From assembly GCA_028704265.1 (NCBI GenBank), contig JAQVLH010000029.1, forward strand, positions 1 through 9,917: a stretch of DNA of 9,917 nt, in the 5' to 3' direction. Shown piece by piece: positions 1-6,016 of this stretch (position 1 is its first letter; every line of letters starts with the position of its first letter). The position numbers were made by a program, and so were the translations under genes. The DNA comes from Candidatus Nanoarchaeia archaeon. Lineage in GTDB: Archaea > Nanobdellota > Nanobdellia > Tiddalikarchaeales > Tiddalikarchaeaceae. The notes under the pieces are model-generated. The model made no database searches. It saw only the letters and a program-made list of their open reading frames with translations, and was not told where the DNA came from.

Positions 1-372
1 GAAAACGTGCCAGTTGGTTTATCTTATAAGCACATTCATGATTGGGTTATTAATAATGATTTTTTTAAAAAAACTATTAATATTGATGGAGCTAATTTTT
101 GCTCCCCTGAATATTTAATAATGCTTAAACTTAGAAGAAATTATTGCAGAATCAGTGAAGGTAAAAAATTAATGGGCAAAGATTATATGGATATTATTTC
201 ATTATTTGCTTCAAAAAATGAAATAAATTTGGATGAAATTAAAGATTTAATCAATATTAACATTTCTGATAATGTTAATAAATTAAAAGAAATAATTCTT
301 CCTTTAAAAAAATATATTAAGCAAGCAAAAGAATCTGAATTAAAAGTTAATAAATTAATTGAATTTTTTTAA
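1..372 (+). CDS. C-terminal part of a probable nucleotidyltransferase-superfamily protein (5' end outside window)
   Basis: The reading frame is open from the first base, with two codons before the first in-frame GTG at 7, so this is most likely a gene cut by the window edge; 123 codons are visible, ending in TAA at 370-372. The clearest signal is a segment reading SPEYLIMLKLRR (about residue 35 of the visible part), followed about 15 residues later by GKDYMDIISL. This 'SPEYLL-x-KL ... R-x-KD-x-DI-x-L' arrangement is typical of the C-terminal half of stand-alone nucleotidyltransferase-like proteins (DUF6036/AbiEii-like group), where it follows the catalytic G-S...D-x-D region. That catalytic region would lie before base 1 and is not visible. 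The remaining C-terminus is helical and lysine-rich. The gene converges on the ribosomal cluster and lies 32 bases from it, so it is an independent unit. Such proteins are often antitoxin/toxin components or of unknown role; no activity can be assigned here. The family call is tentative. Confidence 0.6.
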   Translation, partial: ENVPVGLSYKHIHDWVINNDFFKKTINIDGANFCSPEYLIMLKLRRNYCRISEGKKLMGKDYMDIISLFASKNEINLDEIKDLININISDNVNKLKEIILPLKKYIKQAKESELKVNKLIEFF

Positions 373-377
373 ATAAT

Positions 378-415
378 AAAAAAAAATTAAAAGAAATAAT
401 ATTATTATTTCTTTT
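378..415 (-). terminator. Hairpin plus U9 tract ending the ribosomal cluster
   Basis: Bases 389-400 and 404-415 form a perfect 12-bp inverted repeat with a 3-base loop (401-403), overlapping the eL14 stop codon at 405-407. On the minus strand the hairpin is followed at once by nine T residues (plus-strand A run at 378-386). Oligo-U is the main archaeal termination signal. On the plus strand the second arm is itself T-rich (T5 at 412-416) and the convergent gene ends in T7 (364-370), so the element may serve both genes. The stem is almost all A-T, so its strength as an RNA hairpin is modest; the U tract is the stronger evidence. Confidence 0.6.
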
Positions 416-863
416 TAGCTTTTGCTTCTTTTTTAGGCTTAGCTTCTTTCTTTTCAGCTTTCTCTTCTTTCTTAACTTCTTTCTTTTCAGCTTTCTCTTC
501 TTTCTTTTCAGCTTTTTCTTCTTTCTTAACTTCTTTCTTTGCTGGCTTTGCCTGTTTTTCTTTAACTACGTGCTTTTTTACAGTTTTCTCTGATTTTTCT
601 TTTTTAGCTTTTTTCTCTCCTTTCTTTGGCACTTCGTCAATTATTTTAGCATCAATCATTGCTTTCTGCACTTCAGCAGTTGGAGCACTCTTTTTAATTT
701 TAAGAACTGTTCCTAAAGGAACTAAATGAGCAACGTTGCATTTTTTCCTTCTAACTAATCCATCAATTAATACATAATTTTTGTCTAAAACATCAATTAT
801 TACAGCCATTTTACCAGCTTCTCTTCCTGCTATTTTAAAGCATAATCTTCCTACTTCAATCAT
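405..863 (-). CDS. rpl14e: Large-subunit ribosomal protein eL14 with long charged C-terminal tail
   Basis: This is a 50S subunit protein shared by archaea and eukaryotes, absent from bacteria. The first ~77 residues are the complete conserved domain: the start MIEVGRLCFKIAGREAGK, the stretch VIIDVLDKNYVLIDG (an SH3/KOW-like fold in the family), and RRKKCNVAHLVPL. That already matches the usual archaeal length of roughly 80-95 residues. Residues ~78-152 add a tail made almost only of K, E and A with a few P and V, containing repeats of EKAEKKE and EVKKEEKAEKKE. The tail is encoded by a short tandem DNA repeat (444-530). The ATG at 861-863 overlaps the eL34 stop in an ATGA, and an AGAGGTTGAG ribosome-binding motif lies just upstream. 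It is the last gene of the cluster; in many archaea cbf5/truB follows here, but in this window a convergent gene does. The domain assignment is firm; the function of the tail is unknown. Confidence 0.95.
   Translation of the reverse strand: MIEVGRLCFKIAGREAGKMAVIIDVLDKNYVLIDGLVRRKKCNVAHLVPLGTVLKIKKSAPTAEVQKAMIDAKIIDEVPKKGEKKAKKEKSEKTVKKHVVKEKQAKPAKKEVKKEEKAEKKEEKAEKKEVKKEEKAEKKEAKPKKEAKAKKK
444..530. repeat. Short tandem repeat array inside the eL14 tail
   Basis: Read on the plus strand, the array is a 21-base unit (444-464), a 12-base unit ttctttcttaac (465-476), the 21-base unit again (477-497, identical to the first), a third 21-base unit with one change (498-518), and the 12-base unit again (519-530). 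All units are multiples of three, so the frame is kept and the repeat adds KKEEKAE/EVKKE-type segments. It looks like expansion by slippage or unequal recombination within a coding region. There are no spacers, so it is not a CRISPR array. Confidence 0.8.
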
Positions 864-1126
864 TTTTTCTCAACCTCTTTAATCAATTTATCTTTGATAA
901 TAATTCTTGAACATGCACTGCAGTAATTTCCAGCATAAGGCCTGTTTGGCACTTTTTCGGATTTTGCTTTCTTTTTCATGCTCATTGGAACTCCACTGAG
1001 TTCTCCGCCGCACATTCCGCACAATATTTTAGTGTGCTTCCTATTATGATACTCAGTTCTTGTCTCTCCGCTTGGAGCAACATACATCCTTTTCTTGCTT
1101 GTTTTTTCACTTCTATTTTTTGCCAT
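860..1126 (-). CDS. rpl34e: Large-subunit ribosomal protein eL34 (zinc ribbon)
   Basis: This is an archaeal/eukaryotic 50S protein of 88 residues, the usual archaeal size. Near the N-terminus the stretch KKRMYVAPSGETRTEYHNRK matches the family's basic beta strand. A four-cysteine zinc ribbon follows: Cys36-x2-Cys39 (CGMC) and Cys69-x2-Cys72 (CSAC), with the typical GELSGVP between them and the NRPYAGNYC block (archaeal forms read RPFGG/RPYGG) leading into the second pair. The start ATG is at 1124-1126. It follows the only sizeable gap in the cluster (1127-1161) and lacks a clear GGTG motif, having only GAGTTGA upstream, so it may depend partly on its own transcript. Its stop overlaps the eL14 start (ATGA). 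In many archaea a cytidylate kinase gene separates eL34 from eL14; here they touch. Confidence 0.95.
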   Translation of the reverse strand: MAKNRSEKTSKKRMYVAPSGETRTEYHNRKHTKILCGMCGGELSGVPMSMKKKAKSEKVPNRPYAGNYCSACSRIIIKDKLIKEVEKK

Positions 1127-1180
1127 GTTATTATCAACTCAACAATTGTTTGTTTAAAAAATTAACGATTTAAAAGCTTT
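1127..1180 (-). promoter_or_regulatory. Possible internal promoter before eL34
   Basis: The 35-base gap between the DUF106 gene and eL34 is the largest in the cluster. Read on the minus strand, CTTTTAAATC (about 1168-1177, in the end of the DUF106 gene) resembles an archaeal TATA box and would place a transcription start about 20 bases before the eL34 ATG. A second AT-rich candidate, TTTTTTAAAC (about 1153-1162), would give an almost leaderless transcript. A perfect 10-base palindrome AACAATTGTT sits at 1141-1150. In DNA this AT-rich such matches arise easily by chance, so this is a weak call based mainly on the unusual gap. Confidence 0.25.
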
Positions 1181-1611
1181 CTCAAAATATTTGAAAATAA
1201 TATACTTACTATGAAATATACTCCAAAAAACTTTAAACCTTCACCTAATAAAGGAATTTTAAATCCAAAATTAATCAAAATTTGATCCATTGGAATCACG
1301 CTTTTTGCATAAGCGAATAATAATAAAAATGGAATCATAGTTATCATTGTTGGCTTAAATTGCTCGCTCATTAATTTCATATTCAAATCTAATAATTTAT
1401 TTTGAACCTCTTGATATTCTTTATCAGATTGGTCCATTTTTAGCATTTTTTGCTGAAGTTCTTTTGCTTCCTTCATTCCTTCTTTTAAAAATTTATTATT
1501 TGCAAAAAATTTAAAACTTAATTGAGAAATCAGACTAGTAATAATTGAAATTATTATTGAAAATATTAATGGAGTAAGCCAAGTTATTCCATATAAATAT
1601 TCAACTACCAT
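1162..1611 (-). CDS. DUF106 membrane protein, archaeal EMC3/YidC-like (Oxa1 superfamily)
   Basis: This is an integral membrane protein of 149 residues. A first hydrophobic segment lies at ~12-34, then a charged helical stretch at ~38-85 likely to form a cytoplasmic coiled coil (KEAKELQQKMLKMDQSDKEYQEVQNKL), then KPTMITMIPFLLLFAYAK (~87-103) as the second segment and a third at ~126-145. This three-helix plan with a coiled coil after the first helix is that of DUF106, which has been related to eukaryotic EMC3/TMCO1 and bacterial YidC, proteins that help insert membrane proteins. Its place directly after secY is the standard archaeal arrangement and supports a role in membrane insertion. The ATG overlaps the SecY stop (TAATG), and AGAGG lies 7 bases upstream of the start. 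It is somewhat shorter than many archaeal members. An adenylate kinase gene often found between secY and this gene is absent. Confidence 0.88.
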   Translation of the reverse strand: MVVEYLYGITWLTPLIFSIIISIITSLISQLSFKFFANNKFLKEGMKEAKELQQKMLKMDQSDKEYQEVQNKLLDLNMKLMSEQFKPTMITMIPFLLLFAYAKSVIPMDQILINFGFKIPLLGEGLKFFGVYFIVSILFSNILRKLLNR

Positions 1612-2975
1612 TAGATTGCCTCTAATAATTTTTTAACAGTTGGATTTGCTCCTTGCATTCCTTCTCTTTTAATGTTTTCATAAAATCCGTAAATAATCAT
1701 TACTGATAATAATAATCCTGTTCCTGAAGTTAGTGCGCTGAATAGTTCAGCAACTACTGCTAACGCTGCAACCGAAATAGCTCCAAGAATTGTTAGGGGG
1801 TCAATGTATCTTTTTACCACTCTTTCAAGTATTCTTTTATCTCTTCTAAATCCAGGTATTGATAATCCTGATTCATGTATTTGGTCAGCTACGCTTCCTG
1901 CATCTTGGCCTCCAACTTGAACCCATAAGATACTGAATAAAACACAGCCAACTATCATAAATAATGGATAAAATATTAATTGAGGAACGTAAGCTCCTAA
2001 ACCGTTAGTGATTATTGTTCTTATGCTTGGAAAAACAAGCCATGAAGCAAAACCTGATGTTGGTGACTGGCCTGAATATTCTCCAAGTATGGGTATTCCT
2101 GCATTAAAAAGCATTAATCCTAACATTTGAACCATTGCTATTAAACTTGCTGCAAAAATTACTGGAATGTTACTTGTGTAAAAAAACTTTATTGGCCATT
2201 TTATATTATATCCCCTTACTCTTCCAAGAGTTAGTGGAATATTTACTTTTATACTGCTTGCAAATACTATTAATAAAAACACTGCCACTGTTGCAATCAC
2301 ACTTATTAATGGCCATATTAATTGCCCAAAATTTCCTGCTAATAATGACTGAAGTATTAATGGAATATATCCTATAAAAAGCCCTGACGTTGGATCTTGA
2401 ACTAAGCTTAGTGCTTGAGTAAATAACTGCTGGCTTACTCCTGCTGCAATGAATAAACTAATTCCACTGCCAAATCCCCATTTAGTACATATTTCATCAA
2501 ATAACATTAATAATAAGCCTCCAAAAACTAATTGAACAATCATTACTATTTGATTAAAAACTGTTGCGCTAGCTGGAGGTATTGCTCCTGAAAATACATA
2601 CATTGCATTCATTATTATTACAAATAAAACACTTATTCCTTTCTGAATTAATTGATATTTTTCTTTTCCTTCTTTAGAATTAGTATCTAATTTTATTACA
2701 TCTGCTCCTTTTAATAATTGAAGAATAATGCTACCGCTTACTATTGGTCCAATTCCTAAACTTATTAATGAAGCAATTTTAGCTGCTAATATAAGACTTA
2801 AATCCTGCAATTGGCTAACATAATTGCTTGATAAACCATACAAGGGAACAACGCTTAAAAAAAAGAATAATCCAAGAACTATTAAGGTCCATTTTAATTT
2901 TTCATTAAAATCTAATTTTTTTTCAGGCTTTTTTACCTCAGGCAAGAGCCTTAAATAATCAACCCAATCTTTCAT
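1611..2975 (-). CDS. secY: Protein translocase subunit SecY (Sec61 alpha)
   Basis: This is the pore-forming subunit of the SecYE-beta channel in the cytoplasmic membrane. The 454 residues fit the ten-helix archaeal family. Visible landmarks are helix 1 (~29-46) followed by a plug region (~47-64), LGIGPIVSGSIILQLL (73-88) in helix 2, FGSGISLFIAAGV (168-180) in helix 4/5, the cytoplasmic loop LGRVRGYNIKWPIKFFYTSNIPVIFAASL (250-278), the ribosome-binding loop LSIPGFRRDKRILERVVKRYI (371-391), and the last helices through GTGLLLSVMIIYG (418-430). The long loop at ~297-330 lies between helices 7 and 8. The start ATG overlaps the uL15 stop (ATGA), and GGAG lies about 10 bases upstream. The channel is complete, with no missing helix or frameshift. 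Genes for SecE and Sec-beta are not in this window. Co-transcription with ribosomal proteins links channel supply to ribosome supply. Confidence 0.98.
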   Translation of the reverse strand: MKDWVDYLRLLPEVKKPEKKLDFNEKLKWTLIVLGLFFFLSVVPLYGLSSNYVSQLQDLSLILAAKIASLISLGIGPIVSGSIILQLLKGADVIKLDTNSKEGKEKYQLIQKGISVLFVIIMNAMYVFSGAIPPASATVFNQIVMIVQLVFGGLLLMLFDEICTKWGFGSGISLFIAAGVSQQLFTQALSLVQDPTSGLFIGYIPLILQSLLAGNFGQLIWPLISVIATVAVFLLIVFASSIKVNIPLTLGRVRGYNIKWPIKFFYTSNIPVIFAASLIAMVQMLGLMLFNAGIPILGEYSGQSPTSGFASWLVFPSIRTIITNGLGAYVPQLIFYPLFMIVGCVLFSILWVQVGGQDAGSVADQIHESGLSIPGFRRDKRILERVVKRYIDPLTILGAISVAALAVVAELFSALTSGTGLLLSVMIIYGFYENIKREGMQGANPTVKKLLEAI

Positions 2976-3370
2976 TCCTTAACTTCTCCGCCAGCTTTAA
3001 CAATTTTATCTTTTGCTTTCTCTGTTATTCCTGAGTAATTTGTAATTATGATTGCTTTTCTTACATCACCAGTTCCTAATATTTTTTTATAATCAGCATC
3101 ATATTCGAATTTTTTTGAATCAGATTTTTCAGCTATTTCGCTTATTTGTCCTACAGTAATAGTTTTTAATCTCTTATGAATTGAAGTAAATCCATGTTTT
3201 CCATAATCAACTTTTCCGTCTACAATGAAAGAGAATTTCTTTTGTTTCATTCTTTTACCGTGTCCTGCTTTTCCAACTCCTCCCCTGTTTCCACTGCCTC
3301 TTCTTCTAAGGCCACTGTGATCCTCATTAGCTAGTTTTCTTATACTTTTTATTCTATGTTTTACTACCAT
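2972..3370 (-). CDS. rpl15: Large-subunit ribosomal protein uL15
   Basis: This protein of the 50S subunit has the glycine- and arginine-rich N-terminal arm that threads into 23S rRNA: RRRGSGNRGGVGKAGHGKR (22-40), then KVDYGKHGF (53-61), the archaeal/eukaryotic-type GKHGF motif. The C-terminal globular part runs through DVRKAIIITNYSGITEKAKDKI to KAGGEVKE, where the last KAGGEV is the family's conserved end. At 132 residues it is slightly shorter than most archaeal forms (about 145-150); the reduction seems to be in the middle, with both ends intact. The ATG at 3368-3370 starts one base after the uL30 stop; the only ribosome-binding candidate is a weak GATGATG. Confidence 0.96.
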   Translation of the reverse strand: MVVKHRIKSIRKLANEDHSGLRRRGSGNRGGVGKAGHGKRMKQKKFSFIVDGKVDYGKHGFTSIHKRLKTITVGQISEIAEKSDSKKFEYDADYKKILGTGDVRKAIIITNYSGITEKAKDKIVKAGGEVKE

Positions 3371-3371
3371 T

Positions 3372-3806
3372 TTACATCATCTTCTTTGCTATCATATCAA
3401 TGGATTCATGCTTTCCTAGCACTCCACCTTGCTTAACTGTTTTTTTAACTCCACCTTTAAATCCTTTAACTGGAGGTGCAAGTCTTAAAATTGGATGAAC
3501 TTCTTCAACATCTTTTAATAACTTTCCTGATTTTAAAGTATCCATTACTTTTTTGATTAATTCTTTGGTTACTGGCTTGTTATTTTTTGTTTTTAATCTT
3601 TTTTCTAAAAGTTCTTCTAACATTTTATCGCTTATTTTTCCAAAAATACTAAAATCTTTTAATTTTTTTATCATACCATCATATACTGGACTTTCTGGTA
3701 ATAATGTTGCCCAATGGCTTCTAATTAATCTTAGCATTAAAAAAGTGTCTTTCACTTCTTTAGTTAATCCTACTGTTCCTCTTATTCTTATTAATAAATT
3801 AGTCAT
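3372..3806 (-). CDS. rpl30: Large-subunit ribosomal protein uL30 (archaeal long form)
   Basis: This is the archaeal/eukaryotic uL30, longer than the ~60-residue bacterial form because of a C-terminal extension. The core ferredoxin-like domain is at the N-terminus: LIRIRGTVGLTKEVKDTFLMLRLIRSHWATLLPESPVYDGMIKKLKD. The later PILRLAPPVKGFKGGVKKTVKQGGVLGKH block (105-133) matches the family motif 'F.L.PP..G....K....GG.LG'. The usual 'NRKNH' after 'LRL' reads IRSHW here, a modest divergence. At 144 residues it is near normal archaeal length. The ATG overlaps the uS5 stop (ATGA). One of the strongest ribosome-binding motifs of the window (GAGGGTGA, 3813-3820) lies 6 bases upstream, which fixes this start. 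Confidence 0.95.
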   Translation of the reverse strand: MTNLLIRIRGTVGLTKEVKDTFLMLRLIRSHWATLLPESPVYDGMIKKLKDFSIFGKISDKMLEELLEKRLKTKNNKPVTKELIKKVMDTLKSGKLLKDVEEVHPILRLAPPVKGFKGGVKKTVKQGGVLGKHESIDMIAKKMM

Positions 3807-4537
3807 TTAAGTTCACCCTCAACTATTTTTACATTGTTAGCATATTTTTCATTTAAATGAACCTTGCTTAATTGTTTTAATGCATTCAAACATGCTTTAA
3901 CAAGATTTAATCTTGATCTTGTCTGTCCGCTAGTTTTACTCCATACATCAGTTATTCCAACCATTCTTAATATTTTTTTACACTCATCATTTACGCATAA
4001 TCCTAAACCTTTAGGCGCAGGGAATAATGTGATTATAGCACTTGAGCATTTTCCAGTAACTTCAAAAGGAATACTGTGAGGTTTTCCGCATCCGCACTCC
4101 CAGCTTCCGCATCCTCTTTTTATTTTAAACAAATTCATTTTTGCATTAACTATTGATTTATTTCTTGCTGGAACAGTTTCATTACTTGAACCGCTATCAT
4201 AGCCGATTATTCCATTTTTATTTCCAACAATTGCAAAGCATAAAAATTTAGGTTTTTTTCCATCACTTGTTGATTTTTGAGTTACTCTAAAAGGCCTTCT
4301 TTGCCCTCCTCCAAACTTTCCTTTAGCTTGTCCAACTTCTAATAAATCAACGCTTAATGTTGGTATAAGAGTTTCTGTTATTTGAGGCTCTTTTATTACT
4401 AAATTATTATCAATAATGTGTTCAATGCTTGTTATTTCTCCTGCTTTAACCTGTTCTCCTAATTTTGTTTTTGGAACCCATTCTTCTAAATTGCTCATAT
4501 TATCTTCTTTTCTTGGAGCTCTTTTCATTTTTTTCAT
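3803..4537 (-). CDS. rps5: Small-subunit ribosomal protein uS5, cysteine-rich
   Basis: This 30S subunit protein takes part in decoding fidelity. The N-terminal part WVPKTKLGEQVKAGEITSI (20-38) is the archaeal/eukaryotic type. The double-stranded-RNA-like domain follows (QRRPFRVTQKST...FLCFAIVGNKNGIIGYDSG), then the archaeal insertion RGCGSWECGCGKPHSIPFEVTGKC (141-164), and the C-terminal domain APKGLGL...GITDVWSKTSGQTRSRLNLVKACLNAL. Cys143, Cys148 and Cys150 belong to the known archaeal CGSWEC-x-C motif. Cys164, Cys181 and Cys186 (CVNDEC) add three more, where many relatives have non-cysteine residues in the last two positions. Of the possible starts (residues 1, 4 and 14), the first is chosen: GGTGA (4542-4546) lies 4 bases before it, and its ATG overlaps the uL18 stop in an ATGA. 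At 244 residues the length is normal to slightly long. Confidence 0.97.
   Translation of the reverse strand: MKKMKRAPRKEDNMSNLEEWVPKTKLGEQVKAGEITSIEHIIDNNLVIKEPQITETLIPTLSVDLLEVGQAKGKFGGGQRRPFRVTQKSTSDGKKPKFLCFAIVGNKNGIIGYDSGSSNETVPARNKSIVNAKMNLFKIKRGCGSWECGCGKPHSIPFEVTGKCSSAIITLFPAPKGLGLCVNDECKKILRMVGITDVWSKTSGQTRSRLNLVKACLNALKQLSKVHLNEKYANNVKIVEGELK
3813..3820 (-). promoter_or_regulatory. Strong ribosome-binding site of uL30
   Basis: The minus strand reads GAGGGTGA, six bases before the uL30 ATG. It lies inside the last codons of uS5. It shows the GGTGA core seen throughout this window, complementary to the usual archaeal 16S 3' end (UCACC). Confidence 0.7.
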
Positions 4538-5043
4538 GCTTTCACCTTTGCATCAATATTAGCTATTACTTTTTCTATTATTTTTGAATCAAAACCTTTA
4601 ATGTGTTTTCCTTGCAATCTTTCAGCTGAAGGGAATACTTTTTCATCATAAGGTATTTTTAATCCGGATTTAACTGCTCCTGCTAAAACTGCAAAAATCC
4701 TATTTCCTTTAGTATTAATATTAAGTCCTAAATCTAATACTGCTGCTTTTATTTTATTTTTCAAAGCAAGTTTTCCAATTAAATATCCAACTAAATATGA
4801 AGTAACTATATTCTTTGGAGCATTTTCATATCCGTAATCTTTTAAATTAACATTTGATATTGAAATCAAAGTCTTGTCTCCTGCTTCTTCAAATTTTATT
4901 AGTTGAGCAATCATTCTGAAATTAGTTTTTCTTACAATTAATCTAGGATTAACTGACTTAACTGCTGACAATCTTTTATTATAATTTGTCTTATTTTCCC
5001 TTTTTCTTTTGTACGGTACTGAATACCTTGGTCCTGTTGCCAT
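4534..5043 (-). CDS. rpl18: Large-subunit ribosomal protein uL18
   Basis: This 5S rRNA-binding protein of the 50S subunit acts with uL5 in the central protuberance. The N-terminus GPRYSVPYKRKRENKTNYNKRL is the basic archaeal/eukaryotic form. It is followed by RLIVRKTNFRMIAQLIKF, the AYLVGYLIGKLAL-like helix (here SYLVGYLIGKLAL), and the signature block KGNRIFAVLAGAVKSGLKIPYDEKVFPSAERLQGKHI, matching the archaeal 'G.R.FA.L.GA...GL.IP....VFP...R..G.HI'. The 169 residues are shorter than many archaeal members (up to about 195), with the loss at the C-terminus. The ATG at 5041-5043 starts 5 bases after the eL19 stop. The nearest ribosome-binding motif is GGAG, 11 bases upstream, a rather long spacing. 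Its stop overlaps the uS5 start. Confidence 0.96.
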   Translation of the reverse strand: MATGPRYSVPYKRKRENKTNYNKRLSAVKSVNPRLIVRKTNFRMIAQLIKFEEAGDKTLISISNVNLKDYGYENAPKNIVTSYLVGYLIGKLALKNKIKAAVLDLGLNINTKGNRIFAVLAGAVKSGLKIPYDEKVFPSAERLQGKHIKGFDSKIIEKVIANIDAKVKA

Positions 5044-5048
5044 GTTTT

Positions 5049-5489
5049 TTATTTCTCCAATCTAGTTGTTATATAAAGCTTTAAGTGAGCTCTACTTCTG
5101 AAAAATCCTCCACTTATCATATTATAGATTTTTCTGTAAATCTCTTTGCTTAATATACTTTTATCTTTTAACTCTTTTAGTAATTTTCTTTGTGTTCTAA
5201 CTTTATTAATCCATAATTGTTTTCTTGAAATTCTTGAATATTTTGGTCCTTTCTTATTTCCTGCACCTTTTTTTCTACCCTTTTTTTTCTGCTCTTTTAG
5301 CTTATTCGCCCTTACTGTACTTACTCCTTTTTTATTTTTAACAGTAATAGCTGTGCCTTTTAATTTTCTTAAATCAAATCTAGTGATTGCATCTTTTAAC
5401 TTATCTTGTTTGTCAGGATTAAGTTTTATTCTCTTTTTTCCAACTTTAAAAGTTCTTGCTGCTAATTCTTTTTGATTAAATAAATCCAT
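5049..5489 (-). CDS. rpl19e: Large-subunit ribosomal protein eL19
   Basis: This is an archaeal/eukaryotic 50S protein, a mostly helical, very basic chain that binds 23S rRNA. The N-terminal helical domain contains QKELAARTFKVGKKRIKLNP (6-25) and the D-A-I-T-R-x-D-L-R motif (33-41). The hinge KKGRKKGAGNKKG (69-81) matches the family's 'GRR.G.G.RKG'. The C-terminal helix has SRKQLWINKVRTQRKLLKELKD, and the end has the conserved GGFFRSRAHLKLYI (127-140). At 146 residues it matches archaeal homologues (about 150). The ATG overlaps the eL32 stop by one base (TAATG). GGTGA at 5496-5500 lies 6 bases upstream, inside the end of eL32, which supports this start. Confidence 0.97.
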   Translation of the reverse strand: MDLFNQKELAARTFKVGKKRIKLNPDKQDKLKDAITRFDLRKLKGTAITVKNKKGVSTVRANKLKEQKKKGRKKGAGNKKGPKYSRISRKQLWINKVRTQRKLLKELKDKSILSKEIYRKIYNMISGGFFRSRAHLKLYITTRLEK

Positions 5490-6016
5490 TATTCTTCACC
5501 TTTTGATTCTTTTTTAGGCTTTGCTGGTTTAGCAGTTGGCTTTGCTGGTTTTTCAACTTGCTTTTCTTCAGCTGATTCTTTTACTGCTAATTTAGGCTTA
5601 GCTAATTTAGCTTTTTTATTATTTTCAACTTTTAATAATACTCTTTCAGGATTAAAATTTAAAAATTTGTAATCCTTTCCTATTGATTCTTTTGCTAATA
5701 TTAATTTGCTTTTTAAGCCTAATTTTGATACAACTATTCCTACAGCTTTTTTGCTTAATTTTTTCAAATCATCAATTGTTTTAATCATAATTAATTCTCT
5801 TCCAAACCTATCAAGATTTTGAAGAATTACTGGAGTTTTTCTGCCTACCTTTGGCATTCTTAATTCCCATTTCATTCCTCTTCTTATCTTTGAATGATGG
5901 CCTTTTGGCTTTCTCCAATTATCCGGCAATTGAGGATGTCTGTGTTTTTCAATTCTTCTAGCTTCTGGCAATTTCTTTTTCATAATCCTTTTTGCTTTAA
6001 TTAAATCTTCAATCAT
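5489..6016 (-). CDS. rpl32e: Large-subunit ribosomal protein eL32 with lysine/proline-rich C-terminal tail
   Basis: This is an archaeal/eukaryotic 50S protein. The conserved domain shows RRIEKHRHPQLPDNWRKPKG (20-39), HHSKIRRGMKWE (40-51, family 'G.....RR..KG') and the Rossmann-like C-terminal part with IVVSKLGLKSKLILAKE...FNPERVL, ending near residue 130. Residues ~131-175 form an extra tail rich in K, A, P and E, with repeats such as KPAKP and AKPKKE. This is similar in style, but not identical, to the tail of eL14. The ATG overlaps the uL6 stop (ATGA); the upstream ribosome-binding signal is weak (GGACGG), so translation may depend on coupling to uL6. The domain is certain; the tail is probably disordered and its role is unknown. 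Confidence 0.95.
   Translation of the reverse strand: MIEDLIKAKRIMKKKLPEARRIEKHRHPQLPDNWRKPKGHHSKIRRGMKWELRMPKVGRKTPVILQNLDRFGRELIMIKTIDDLKKLSKKAVGIVVSKLGLKSKLILAKESIGKDYKFLNFNPERVLLKVENNKKAKLAKPKLAVKESAEEKQVEKPAKPTAKPAKPKKESKGEE

Noticed and set aside
444..530. Possible CRISPR-like repeats
   Set aside because: The units are directly adjacent, in frame and of coding low complexity, with no unique spacers between them.
2135..2377. Plus-strand open frame of 80 codons inside secY
   Set aside because: It is the antisense of a hydrophobic gene; its leucine/isoleucine-rich product matches no family, and secY on the other strand is unambiguous.
1611..2975. Possible frameshift or split in secY
   Set aside because: All ten helices and the main cytoplasmic loops can be followed in one frame to the normal end.
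5146..5475. Plus-strand open frame of 109 codons rich in F and L, resembling a membrane protein
   Set aside because: It is the complement of the lysine-rich eL19 gene; Lys codons (AAA/AAG) read as Phe/Leu (TTT/CTT) in antisense and mimic membrane segments.
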